Assembly (NCBI GenBank): GCA_030625525.1
Contig: DAOUQR010000046.1
Location: 1-7,495, forward strand
Source: Pseudomonadota bacterium
Lineage (GTDB): Bacteria > Pseudomonadota > Gammaproteobacteria > DAOUQR01
Reading direction: 5' to 3'
Length of the DNA: 7,495 bases
Under the pieces are notes generated by a model, which was not told the origin of the DNA, searched no databases, and worked only from the letters and a program-made list of their open reading frames with translations. This document shows positions 1 through 7,464 of this stretch, piece by piece. The position numbers were made by a program, and so were the translations under genes. Numbering within the stretch: position 1 is the first letter of the stretch; the number at the start of each line of letters is the position of its first letter.

Positions 1-2378
1 AACTCTAGTTCTTTAAATTCAGAGTAGGCTTTAATAACGTTGTTCGAAAGTCGAGAAGTTTGTGGCGTCATCTGTTCTTTCTTAAATTCGCTGAAGTCAT
101 CTTCTGAAAAATTCGTCAACCAATGCACAAAAGACCCGTAAAATTTAAATATAAGCTGAGCATACCCCGCATGAAACATTGTAGGCTCATAGGCATCTGG
201 TTTATAGTTATGCTCCCCCATCCTAGCCGAAGCACTAGCAATAGCCTCATTAAGAAACAAATAAAATGAATGTCGTGCCTGGTGAATCAAGTATTTGTTA
301 TCTTTGAAAAAGCTAAGAACGCTATCAAACGCGGTCGAGTTAGATTTATTGATTTGTAATTTAAAATGATTGAGCAACTTAATCGCGAACGCATATTTCG
401 TAGTTGGGTCCAAATATTTATCTAGACTCACATTCCCTCTTAGTTCTTCAACCAGGTCAGAATCCAATGCCCCCTCATACAAGTCGTCTTTAGTAATCGA
501 CTCAGAATAGTTGGTCGACCAATAATAGAACAAAGCATTGGACATCGCTTTTAAAAAGGCAACATTAAGATATTGTTTTATTTGATCTCGGGAATCAAAG
601 TCTTTCGATTTTTCAGCTGCGTGCGCTATCTTCAAAACCAATTTAAACGGATTAACTAAATCACTGTATCGTTTTGCCAAACTGGTGACGGTGAAAATTA
701 ATTGCTGGGCCACCTCAAATTTATCTCGATAGTTTTTTGGTGATTCATGCAGTATTTCGCCCATTACATGAACACCACAAAGATGCAAAAGCAGATCGTA
801 AATTTGTGATAATTTTGTGGTGTAAGCAATATAGGCTTCTGGATCACCGGGTTGACTCCAAAATTCAGGAATACTTTCTTGACCAAAAACTTTTTCGGTG
901 TAATCAAATTTTACGAAACAAAAAAATTGATTAATTTCTTCCAGCTGCGTAGGTTTGTTATTTATCAAATTTTTAAATTGTTCTTTATTCTCATCCAGCT
1001 CATCAAAAGATTTTTCAATCAAATTATACAATTCACTTAATACATCATCCACACCATTTTTTTTAGGCGTCCCGTGTTGACGACTATTGTGAAATTCGAT
1101 GAATAGGTTTTTAAGAAGTTGGATAAACGCCGGCGTAAATGTGCTTTCGTGTCCATTGACTTGACTCTGCATAAACGCTTTAAATGGATTAACAACTTCC
1201 TCGTCGTTTTTTTTGTGAGCATGCTTTTCATTTTCTTTGTCAAGAACTTCTTTAACCACAGGAAAATTACCGGTAATAGCTTTAATATGATCACTTAACA
1301 GTTTTGTTGTCGGTGTTTCAGGCGTTGAGGGATGTTCATCATCGAGCGCTTTCTTTTTTTGTGGTGTTTGAAACATACATACTGGTGCATTATCTTCAAG
1401 TAATTGCGAAACAATCGTTCGATATGCGACCACTAAACGTCGCCCTAAATGTGGCAAAGCATCTCTCACCACTTCTTTCATTGGTTCTTTAAGCAGAGGG
1501 CTTTTTAAATTTTCTTCATCAAGACACTTATCTGACACGTCCATTAGGTGATGGAAAGCAAGCATATTGTTAAGAGCCAGCAAAGTCATTTCAACCCTAG
1601 GTAAGGTAAAAAATTGCCTGAGCGTAACAAGGTCCTCCTCCTCATAAGAATCCAGATAGTTACGTATAAGATCTTCTAGCATGGCAAGACCAAACTTAAC
1701 CAACGTGGAATCTTTAGCCATGCTGAATTCATGTTTCTTCATGATCGCATTCCACAACGCTGTAATGAAGTTTTCATTAATCCGATTGCTATCCACAGAC
1801 TCATCTGCATTTAGAATAATATCGAATGGATTGTCTTTTACCAATTTGAGTGGCTTACTTGGGGTCAAACATATACTTAAATTAGAAGTTTGCCCGCCAA
1901 AAGCTCCTGTCAGCGGCGTTCTGGGCGAAAGCCTGGGATTGACACGTTGAGGCGTTCCGAGATTATCCTCATCCTTCCCTTTAGAATTACTGCGTCTTCT
2001 AGTAATACCTATGGGGGTCTCAACCACTCGCCTTTTTCCAGCAAAGTTGCGTTCTTGGCCATTCGGTGTTTTGTCAAAAGTACTAATGATTCTAAAGGAA
2101 GAATCTCCATCAGATTCTTCAGCAAACGATCTATCCCAAGAGGATTGACTATCGAACGAATTTTTCCGTGGAGTTTGGTTTAAAATACCAATGGGAGCTG
2201 AACGTTTATCTGAGTCAAAAGATAAACTACGACGCTTTTCTTGCTTTTTATCCTCAGATCCATCAGAAACTGACTCTGTCGTTTCCGTATTATTATTGTT
2301 ATTGTTGTTTTCAAATTGAGAAGTTTTATCAAATAAACCAGAACCAGAACGATTACGACCAAGATCACCACCTTCCAT
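1..2378 (-). CDS. Large hypothetical protein, effector-like, C-terminus beyond the window (at least 792 aa)
   Basis: I do not recognise this protein. The frame is open from an ATG at 2376-2378 to the left edge with no stop in 792 codons, so the 3' end is cut off. The start is supported by an AAGAGGA ribosome site about 9 nt upstream. Residues 1-180 look disordered: a seven-Asn tract (24-30), many Ser, Asp and Arg residues, and seven Thr-Pro or Ser-Pro pairs between 69 and 173. Residues from about 185 onward read as soluble, mostly helical sequence. A Pro/Lys-rich linker lies around 338-360 (TPQKKK, then STPETP). I see no signal peptide, membrane segment or catalytic motif. Basic clusters KRR (115-117) and RRR (127-129) resemble a bipartite nuclear import signal. 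The make-up recalls secreted effectors of intracellular bacteria, but that is inference: the C-terminus, where a type IV secretion signal would be, is not visible. Confidence 0.85.
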   Translation of the reverse strand, partial: MEGGDLGRNRSGSGLFDKTSQFENNNNNNNTETTESVSDGSEDKKQEKRRSLSFDSDKRSAPIGILNQTPRKNSFDSQSSWDRSFAEESDGDSSFRIISTFDKTPNGQERNFAGKRRVVETPIGITRRRSNSKGKDEDNLGTPQRVNPRLSPRTPLTGAFGGQTSNLSICLTPSKPLKLVKDNPFDIILNADESVDSNRINENFITALWNAIMKKHEFSMAKDSTLVKFGLAMLEDLIRNYLDSYEEEDLVTLRQFFTLPRVEMTLLALNNMLAFHHLMDVSDKCLDEENLKSPLLKEPMKEVVRDALPHLGRRLVVAYRTIVSQLLEDNAPVCMFQTPQKKKALDDEHPSTPETPTTKLLSDHIKAITGNFPVVKEVLDKENEKHAHKKNDEEVVNPFKAFMQSQVNGHESTFTPAFIQLLKNLFIEFHNSRQHGTPKKNGVDDVLSELYNLIEKSFDELDENKEQFKNLINNKPTQLEEINQFFCFVKFDYTEKVFGQESIPEFWSQPGDPEAYIAYTTKLSQIYDLLLHLCGVHVMGEILHESPKNYRDKFEVAQQLIFTVTSLAKRYSDLVNPFKLVLKIAHAAEKSKDFDSRDQIKQYLNVAFLKAMSNALFYYWSTNYSESITKDDLYEGALDSDLVEELRGNVSLDKYLDPTTKYAFAIKLLNHFKLQINKSNSTAFDSVLSFFKDNKYLIHQARHSFYLFLNEAIASASARMGEHNYKPDAYEPTMFHAGYAQLIFKFYGSFVHWLTNFSEDDFSEFKKEQMTPQTSRLSNNVIKAYSEFKELE
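2289..2309 (-). repeat. Asparagine-codon tract (seven AAY codons)
   Basis: Seven consecutive Asn codons (a mix of AAC and AAT) encode residues 24-30 of the large leftward protein. The mixed codons make it a degenerate trinucleotide repeat, less prone to slippage than a pure one. It lies in the disordered N-terminus. Confidence 0.85.
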
Positions 2379-2410
2379 TTCAATACATCCTCTTGAAAGT
2401 TTTTCATATT

Positions 2411-2424
2411 TTTGACGCGTCAAA
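2411..2424. promoter_or_regulatory. Perfect 14-bp palindrome, candidate operator
   Basis: TTTGACGCGTCAAA equals its own reverse complement over all 14 bases. It overlaps the position where transcription of the leftward gene should begin (about 2417-2418) and touches the proposed -10 box. A dimeric repressor bound here would block that promoter. The binding protein is unknown, and operator function is inferred from symmetry and position. Confidence 0.45.
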
Positions 2425-2452
2425 TACTACGCGAATCCCCCTCCAAAGTCGA
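2424..2452 (-). promoter_or_regulatory. Putative sigma-70 promoter of the large leftward gene
   Basis: Read on the minus strand, a -35 box TCGACT (2447-2452) and a -10 box TAGTAT (2424-2429) are separated by exactly 17 nt. Each matches the consensus at four of six bases, so each box is mediocre but the spacing is ideal. The predicted transcript would have a leader of about 40 nt before the ATG at 2378. Confidence 0.4.
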
Positions 2453-2499
2453 CTAAAATTTCTGCGAATCGTTCACTTTGGGCAAAGCTTGATCATTTT

Positions 2500-2508
2500 T
2501 GCTATACT
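2500..2508 (+). promoter_or_regulatory. Putative extended -10 promoter of the cysteine-rich gene
   Basis: TGCTATACT contains a TATACT -10 box (2503-2508, five of six consensus bases) preceded by the TGn extension, which can compensate for a poor -35. No good -35 is visible 16-18 nt upstream. The expected start of transcription is near A2515, giving a leader of about 45 nt. Confidence 0.55.
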
Positions 2509-2514
2509 TTACCC

Positions 2515-2540
2515 ATCTACAATCATGATGTTTTGTAGAT
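2515..2540 (+). promoter_or_regulatory. Hairpin at the 5' end of the cysteine-rich gene's transcript
   Basis: ATCTACAA (2515-2522) pairs perfectly with TTGTAGAT (2533-2540) across a 10-nt loop. The first base of the stem coincides with the start point predicted from the -10 box, so the RNA would begin with this stem-loop and leave the ribosome site just downstream unpaired. Known 5'-terminal stem-loops, such as that of E. coli ompA, protect mRNA from decay. The same symmetry could instead be a protein-binding site on DNA. Confidence 0.45.
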
Positions 2541-2559
2541 AACTAGGAGCCTAAATAAA

Positions 2560-3171
2560 ATGATTAAAACAGAAATAACAGTAAAATCATGGCTCAGTCT
2601 GGTACTGGCTGTCTTCACTTTCGTTATCATGACGACCAGTGCTATCACATACGCCTATCAGGGTGATGGGTTTTATCGACATACCTTTTGGTACCCGCGC
2701 TATCAAAGTGCTCGTTTGGATGCTTGCTATTCATCCAAAAGTCACTGCGGCTGGCGTGCAGCCAATGCCTATTGCCGTGTTAAAGGCTTTAATAAAGCCT
2801 TATTCTGGCGCATGGATTATGGTGTGCGTAAAACTCGCATGATTGGGAATAGCAAACGTTGTAAGAGTGGTCATTGTACGGGTTATAGCTACCTCACTTG
2901 TGGTGGTCATTCCTATCATCGCCCACCGACACGCTATATCCGCATGATCCATAACCCTTTATACAAAGGGAATCGTCTTGATAGCTGCTCAAATGGCACC
3001 AATAAATGCTCGCAACGTGCTGCCAGTAATTATTGCCGTTACCGCGGTTATCGTTATGCGACGGATTGGCGTTTGCTACGTGACGTTCCTCCAACACGCG
3101 TTATGAATTCGAAGAAAATGTGTCGAAGCCGTAGCTGCGATAGTTACCGTTGGGTACGTTGTGCGTTATAG
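2560..3171 (+). CDS. Secreted basic protein with two six-cysteine modules
   Basis: This 203-residue protein has an N-terminal signal peptide: a lysine-containing start, a hydrophobic stretch at about 11-29, and likely cleavage after Ala32 (TYA) or Ala28 (TSA). The mature part holds two tandem modules. Cysteines at 56, 63, 72, 101, 106 and 114 recur at 143, 150, 159, 188, 193 and 201, an exact 87-residue offset. Shared landmarks include RLDxC, RAAxxYCR, a Trp (83/170) and TR (92-93/179-180). Twelve cysteines in an exported protein suggest disulfides formed in the periplasm or outside the cell. The mature chain is very rich in Arg, Lys and Tyr, so strongly basic; binding to a polyanion or envelope polymer is possible but unproven. 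An AGGAG site (2545-2549) supports the start. It has its own promoter and diverges from the large leftward gene. I cannot name the family. Confidence 0.88.
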   Translation: MIKTEITVKSWLSLVLAVFTFVIMTTSAITYAYQGDGFYRHTFWYPRYQSARLDACYSSKSHCGWRAANAYCRVKGFNKALFWRMDYGVRKTRMIGNSKRCKSGHCTGYSYLTCGGHSYHRPPTRYIRMIHNPLYKGNRLDSCSNGTNKCSQRAASNYCRYRGYRYATDWRLLRDVPPTRVMNSKKMCRSRSCDSYRWVRCAL

Positions 3172-3177
3172 AACGCA
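3162..3177 (+). other. Small hairpin spanning the stop codon of the cysteine-rich gene
   Basis: TGCGTT (3162-3167) and AACGCA (3172-3177) form a 6-bp stem with an ATAG loop that contains most of the stop codon. No run of T follows, so it is not a convincing intrinsic terminator. Transcription may continue into serS 72 nt downstream. Confidence 0.25.
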
Positions 3178-3184
3178 ATTATGA

Positions 3185-3213
3185 TTGACAGACTGAGTGT
3201 AACTTGGAAAAAT
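3185..3213 (+). promoter_or_regulatory. Putative sigma-70 promoter of serS
   Basis: A perfect consensus -35 box TTGACA (3185-3190) is followed 17 nt later by AAAAAT (3208-3213), which matches four of six bases of the -10 consensus. Transcription would start near 3220, leaving a short leader of about 24 nt before the serS ATG. It lies wholly in the gap after the cysteine-rich gene. Confidence 0.5.
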
Positions 3214-3231
3214 CGGTTCTTTTTTACATGA

Positions 3232-4524
<1,293 letters not shown>

Positions 4525-4554
4525 TTTTTTCCCCAAGTGTCAGCCAAATATACA

Positions 4555-4591
4555 GTTCACAGCCGCGCTCTCTGCATGCGCGGCTGTGAAC
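4555..4591. terminator. Strong hairpin between convergent serS and rarA, possible bidirectional terminator
   Basis: GTTCACAGCCGCGC (4555-4568) pairs perfectly with GCGCGGCTGTGAAC (4578-4591), a 14-bp stem with 10 G-C pairs and a 9-nt loop. It lies 30 nt past the serS stop and about 20 nt past the rarA stop, where a shared terminator belongs. Neither strand has a good T-run directly after the stem; the nearest on the plus strand is a TTTTT about 20 nt further on. It may therefore act as a 3'-end processing or stability structure. Confidence 0.6.
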
Positions 4592-4613
4592 GGTCTATTT
4601 GTGAGAGCTATTT

Positions 4614-5906
4614 TTATTGCTTAGATTTATCAAGCGACTTCAAAAATTCGAGTTTTTCTTTGATTTTCTTTTCAAGGCCGCGATCTGTGGGTTGGTAATA
4701 TTCTTTTTTTGGTAAACCTTCGGGGAGATAGGTTTCGCCAGCGGCAAATGCGTGTTCTTCATTGTGAGCATAGCGGTAGTCTTTACCGTAATCTAAATCT
4801 TTCATTAATTTTGTTGGGGCGTTGCGAATGTGCATAGGGACTTCGAGTGAGCCGTATTTTTTAACGTCGCTCATGATTTCATTATAGGCGCTGTATACCG
4901 CATTGCTTTTAGCGCAGACGGCTAAATAGACAATGGCTTGGGCGATGGCTAATTCGCCTTCGGGGCTGCCTAAACGCTCATACGTCTGCCAGGCGTTTAA
5001 TGCGAGCTCTAAACCTCGCGGATCGGCAATGCCAATATCTTCGGTAGCCATACGTACAACGCGGCGGATGATGTAGCGCGGATCGCAACCACCGTCAATC
5101 ATTCTGGCAAACCAATACAAAGCACCATCGGGAGATGAGCCTCGCACTGATTTATGAAGGGCTGAAATTTGATTATAAAAATCTTCACCATGTTTGTCGA
5201 AGCGTCGGGCTGTTCCCACCAAGGCTTCTTCAATGATTTCATCCGTCACTTGATCTAAGTCATTGACTTGGACTAATTGGACAATCACTTCTAAATAATT
5301 TAAACAACGTCTGGCATCACCATCAGCCGCTTGGGCCAGGCGAGTGCGATGCTGATTAGGAAAATCTAACAAACCATCTTCTTGATTAGCGATATAAATG
5401 GCTCGATCGATGATCTGCAATAAACTGGCTTCCTCTAAGCGCTTTAAGACATAAACACGTGCACGAGATAACAAGGCACTGTTTAATTCGAAGGATGGAT
5501 TTTCGGTCGTGGCACCAATCAAGGTAAAGGTACCATCTTCAACATAAGGCAAAAACGCATCTTGTTGCGCTTTGTTAAATCGATGAACTTCGTCAATGAA
5601 TAAAATGGTTTTTTGATTGAAAACGTCGCGTGCTTTTTCTGCTTTGGCTTGAGCTGCTCGGATATCTTTAACGCCTGAAAGCACAGCCGACAATTGAATA
5701 AATTGTGCCTTGGCATTTTTTGCGAGCAGTCTAGCTAAGGTTGTTTTCCCCGTCCCCGGCGGCCCCCATAAAATCATGGAATGCAACTCACCCGTTTCGA
5801 TAGCAACGCGCAACGGCTTTCCGGGCGCTAACAAATGATGTTGACCAATGAATTCATCAAGATTTTTAGGCCGCAAACGTGCGGCGAGTGGAGCAAATAC
5901 CGTCAT
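4614..5906 (-). CDS. rarA: Replication-associated recombination protein A (RarA/MgsA), AAA+ ATPase
   Basis: RarA is the bacterial homologue of eukaryotic WRNIP1/Mgs1, a tetrameric AAA+ ATPase that acts at stalled replication forks, interacts with SSB and remodels DNA ends. Its 430 residues show Walker A GPPGTGKT (48-55), Walker B ILFIDEVH (101-108), sensor 1 GATTEN (131-136), a candidate arginine finger in LLSRAR (145-150) and sensor 2 around GDARR (196-200). The family-specific C-terminal region includes HKSVRGSSPDGALYW (251-265) and the conserved YIIRR (278-282). Length is normal and no key residue is missing. The ATG follows the upstream gene's TAA with no gap (TAAATG), and there is no clear ribosome site of its own, so translation is probably coupled. 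It is the last gene of a leftward set of three and is convergent with serS. Confidence 0.97.
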   Translation of the reverse strand: MTVFAPLAARLRPKNLDEFIGQHHLLAPGKPLRVAIETGELHSMILWGPPGTGKTTLARLLAKNAKAQFIQLSAVLSGVKDIRAAQAKAEKARDVFNQKTILFIDEVHRFNKAQQDAFLPYVEDGTFTLIGATTENPSFELNSALLSRARVYVLKRLEEASLLQIIDRAIYIANQEDGLLDFPNQHRTRLAQAADGDARRCLNYLEVIVQLVQVNDLDQVTDEIIEEALVGTARRFDKHGEDFYNQISALHKSVRGSSPDGALYWFARMIDGGCDPRYIIRRVVRMATEDIGIADPRGLELALNAWQTYERLGSPEGELAIAQAIVYLAVCAKSNAVYSAYNEIMSDVKKYGSLEVPMHIRNAPTKLMKDLDYGKDYRYAHNEEHAFAAGETYLPEGLPKKEYYQPTDRGLEKKIKEKLEFLKSLDKSKQ

Positions 5907-6632
5907 TTAAAATGTAACTTGTCTCGTTTTTAACTCAGCAACTCGGCTATAGGTACAATCTGTTTTAATGGTACCACGAGACTTCAGTTCATTGGCAGCT
6001 AATTGTAACTGAGATAAGTAAGTTCGAATCACCGGTGGTAAAAAACATAAGCCATCTATGTATTGGGTAAAAGGAGTAAACAATGTATTAAGCGGCACAG
6101 ATAAGCGTGCATTAAGAGGCATCAATGTATCTTTGCACAGCTTATGCAAGGCTTTCGCGCTGTTATGAACGCGATTTAACTGCTGATAATGTTCATGCGT
6201 ATATTGCATTTTTTGTTTGCACACAAGCGTTTGATAATCCGTGACACACTTCAAATGTGAGGAGATTTTCGTTGTGACCTCATCCCAAACTGCCGTAAAA
6301 TCTTTATCGAGTGTTTCAGGCATAAATCCAGATTCACGATACAGTGTTGTTTGTCTGTCAAGTGCTCGTTTAAAACAAGCTAGTTTTGAATTCTTTTCGA
6401 TCAGCATGATAATTAATGCTTTATGATCATACTCTGTCACCGTACGCGCTAACTTTTTGCAGGCTTTACGTTCAGTGTCTAATAATTGAGATAACACGGT
6501 CGCATCTTCATACTCACCGAGTTTATCTAAAATTTCATTGTCTGACATTACAAACATCTCCAACCATTTTCCATCCAAGCTGGATTGTAAATCTTCCATT
6601 TCAATATCATCAGGATTGATATATTTATACAT
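5907..6632 (-). CDS. Hypothetical protein, 241 aa, coupled to rarA
   Basis: I do not recognise this protein. It appears soluble and mostly helical, with no signal peptide and no membrane segment. The N-terminus is acidic (residues 8-54), the rest more basic, and seven cysteines are scattered (58, 86, 129, 138, 166, 196, 226) without a CxxC metal-site pattern. A hydrophobic, proline-containing segment (about 180-202) separates the helical body from a short C-terminal tail ending in VTF. Its stop codon abuts the rarA start directly, and its ATG lies 1 nt after the stop of the upstream gene. Only a weak GAGTG-like ribosome site precedes it, partly inside the upstream gene. A second in-frame Met at 12 is a possible alternative start. 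The tight packing implies co-expression with RarA; a role in fork maintenance is only guilt by association. Confidence 0.8.
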   Translation of the reverse strand: MYKYINPDDIEMEDLQSSLDGKWLEMFVMSDNEILDKLGEYEDATVLSQLLDTERKACKKLARTVTEYDHKALIIMLIEKNSKLACFKRALDRQTTLYRESGFMPETLDKDFTAVWDEVTTKISSHLKCVTDYQTLVCKQKMQYTHEHYQQLNRVHNSAKALHKLCKDTLMPLNARLSVPLNTLFTPFTQYIDGLCFLPPVIRTYLSQLQLAANELKSRGTIKTDCTYSRVAELKTRQVTF

Positions 6633-6633
6633 A

Positions 6634-7464
6634 TTATTTCACACTCATTGTTGGTGTTTTTGAAAAAGCATTGCTTAGAGTAACTTCGTTATTTTCAGGG
6701 AGTTTTTTCTCGGAAAAAACCAACTTTCTACGCACTCCTTTTGACTGTCTAAACCTTCTTTTGTTTTTCGTTGCTTTAACGTTCACGATTGGACTTAGCA
6801 AGGCTTTTTGATGTTGTTGATACTCGAGTGCAAGATCAGCGACAAGGGTTTTAATCTTATTCAAACGCCATTTAGTCAAAAATCGCCTTAACCAACCCGC
6901 TGTGTTAGCGGATGTGGTTGTTAGCGTATCAAGAGAGTCTTTCAGTGCAGTAATTTTGGCATTGATATCAGCCGGTCTAGTCATAATTATATTATATTGC
7001 TGTTTAAGATCGTTTAAATCATCTTTTAAGACATCTTTAAAATATCGCCACTCTCTAAAAGCTTGATGTGCTGCACGTTGCTGAACTTTAGCATAGCTTT
7101 TTGGACCCTGATCAGTTCGGTATTTTAAAATACGTTGCAACACTAAATTTGCCACCTCTTGTTCTAATCTTTTATCTTTAGTATTATTTGAATCACTACT
7201 AAATCCATCCTGTACCACGAGCCACTGAGCAACTTCAATGCTTGCTAAATAATTTGCAAACAGCTGTGCTTGTGTCAGCGTTCGAAGGTTTTTATCCAAG
7301 GCATAACTAAGAAAATGTCGACTAATATCATCGTTAGCGAAGTAAGAAGCAATCGCTTCCGAATCAGACGACAGTTTTTGATGAGTTCTATGAATTAAAC
7401 GCAACGATTGTACAAGTTCGATCTGACTTGTCGTTAACTGAATCGCGTTGGGTTCTCGGGTCAT
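6634..7464 (-). CDS. Hypothetical protein with basic C-terminal tail, at least 276 aa (5' end uncertain)
   Basis: I do not recognise this protein. From the ATG at 7464 it has 276 residues. The body (about 10-220) looks helical with Gln-, Leu- and Lys-rich stretches, and residues 145-220 may form coiled coil. A strongly basic stretch follows (230-247, with KRRFR and RRK), then a Ser/Thr-rich tail. There is no signal peptide or clear membrane segment. The frame stays open upstream of this ATG to the right edge of the window (encoding another basic run, SRKRTR), and no ribosome site is seen before the ATG, so the gene may start beyond the window. Its stop lies 1 nt before the start of the 241-residue gene, so it shares a transcript with that gene and rarA. 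The basic tail could bind nucleic acid or, in a host-associated bacterium, act as a nuclear import signal; both are speculative. Confidence 0.75.
   Translation of the reverse strand: MTREPNAIQLTTSQIELVQSLRLIHRTHQKLSSDSEAIASYFANDDISRHFLSYALDKNLRTLTQAQLFANYLASIEVAQWLVVQDGFSSDSNNTKDKRLEQEVANLVLQRILKYRTDQGPKSYAKVQQRAAHQAFREWRYFKDVLKDDLNDLKQQYNIIMTRPADINAKITALKDSLDTLTTTSANTAGWLRRFLTKWRLNKIKTLVADLALEYQQHQKALLSPIVNVKATKNKRRFRQSKGVRRKLVFSEKKLPENNEVTLSNAFSKTPTMSVK

Noticed and set aside
1037..1294. An 85-codon minus-strand frame
   Set aside because: It lies entirely inside the long open frame in another register, with no ribosome site and a biased Lys/Leu-rich composition typical of shadow frames.
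2180..2407. A 75-codon minus-strand frame with an ATG upstream of the large leftward gene
   Set aside because: It overlaps the start of the 792-codon frame in another register and has an implausible Ile/Val/Leu/Lys-rich composition from reading Asn/Ser-rich codons out of frame. The AAGAGGA site is correctly spaced for the ATG at 2378.
1681..2542. Plus-strand frames of 89, 97 and 124 codons
   Set aside because: They are antisense to the 5' part of the large leftward gene or run across its promoter region. Their low-complexity translations mirror the repetitive codons on the other strand.
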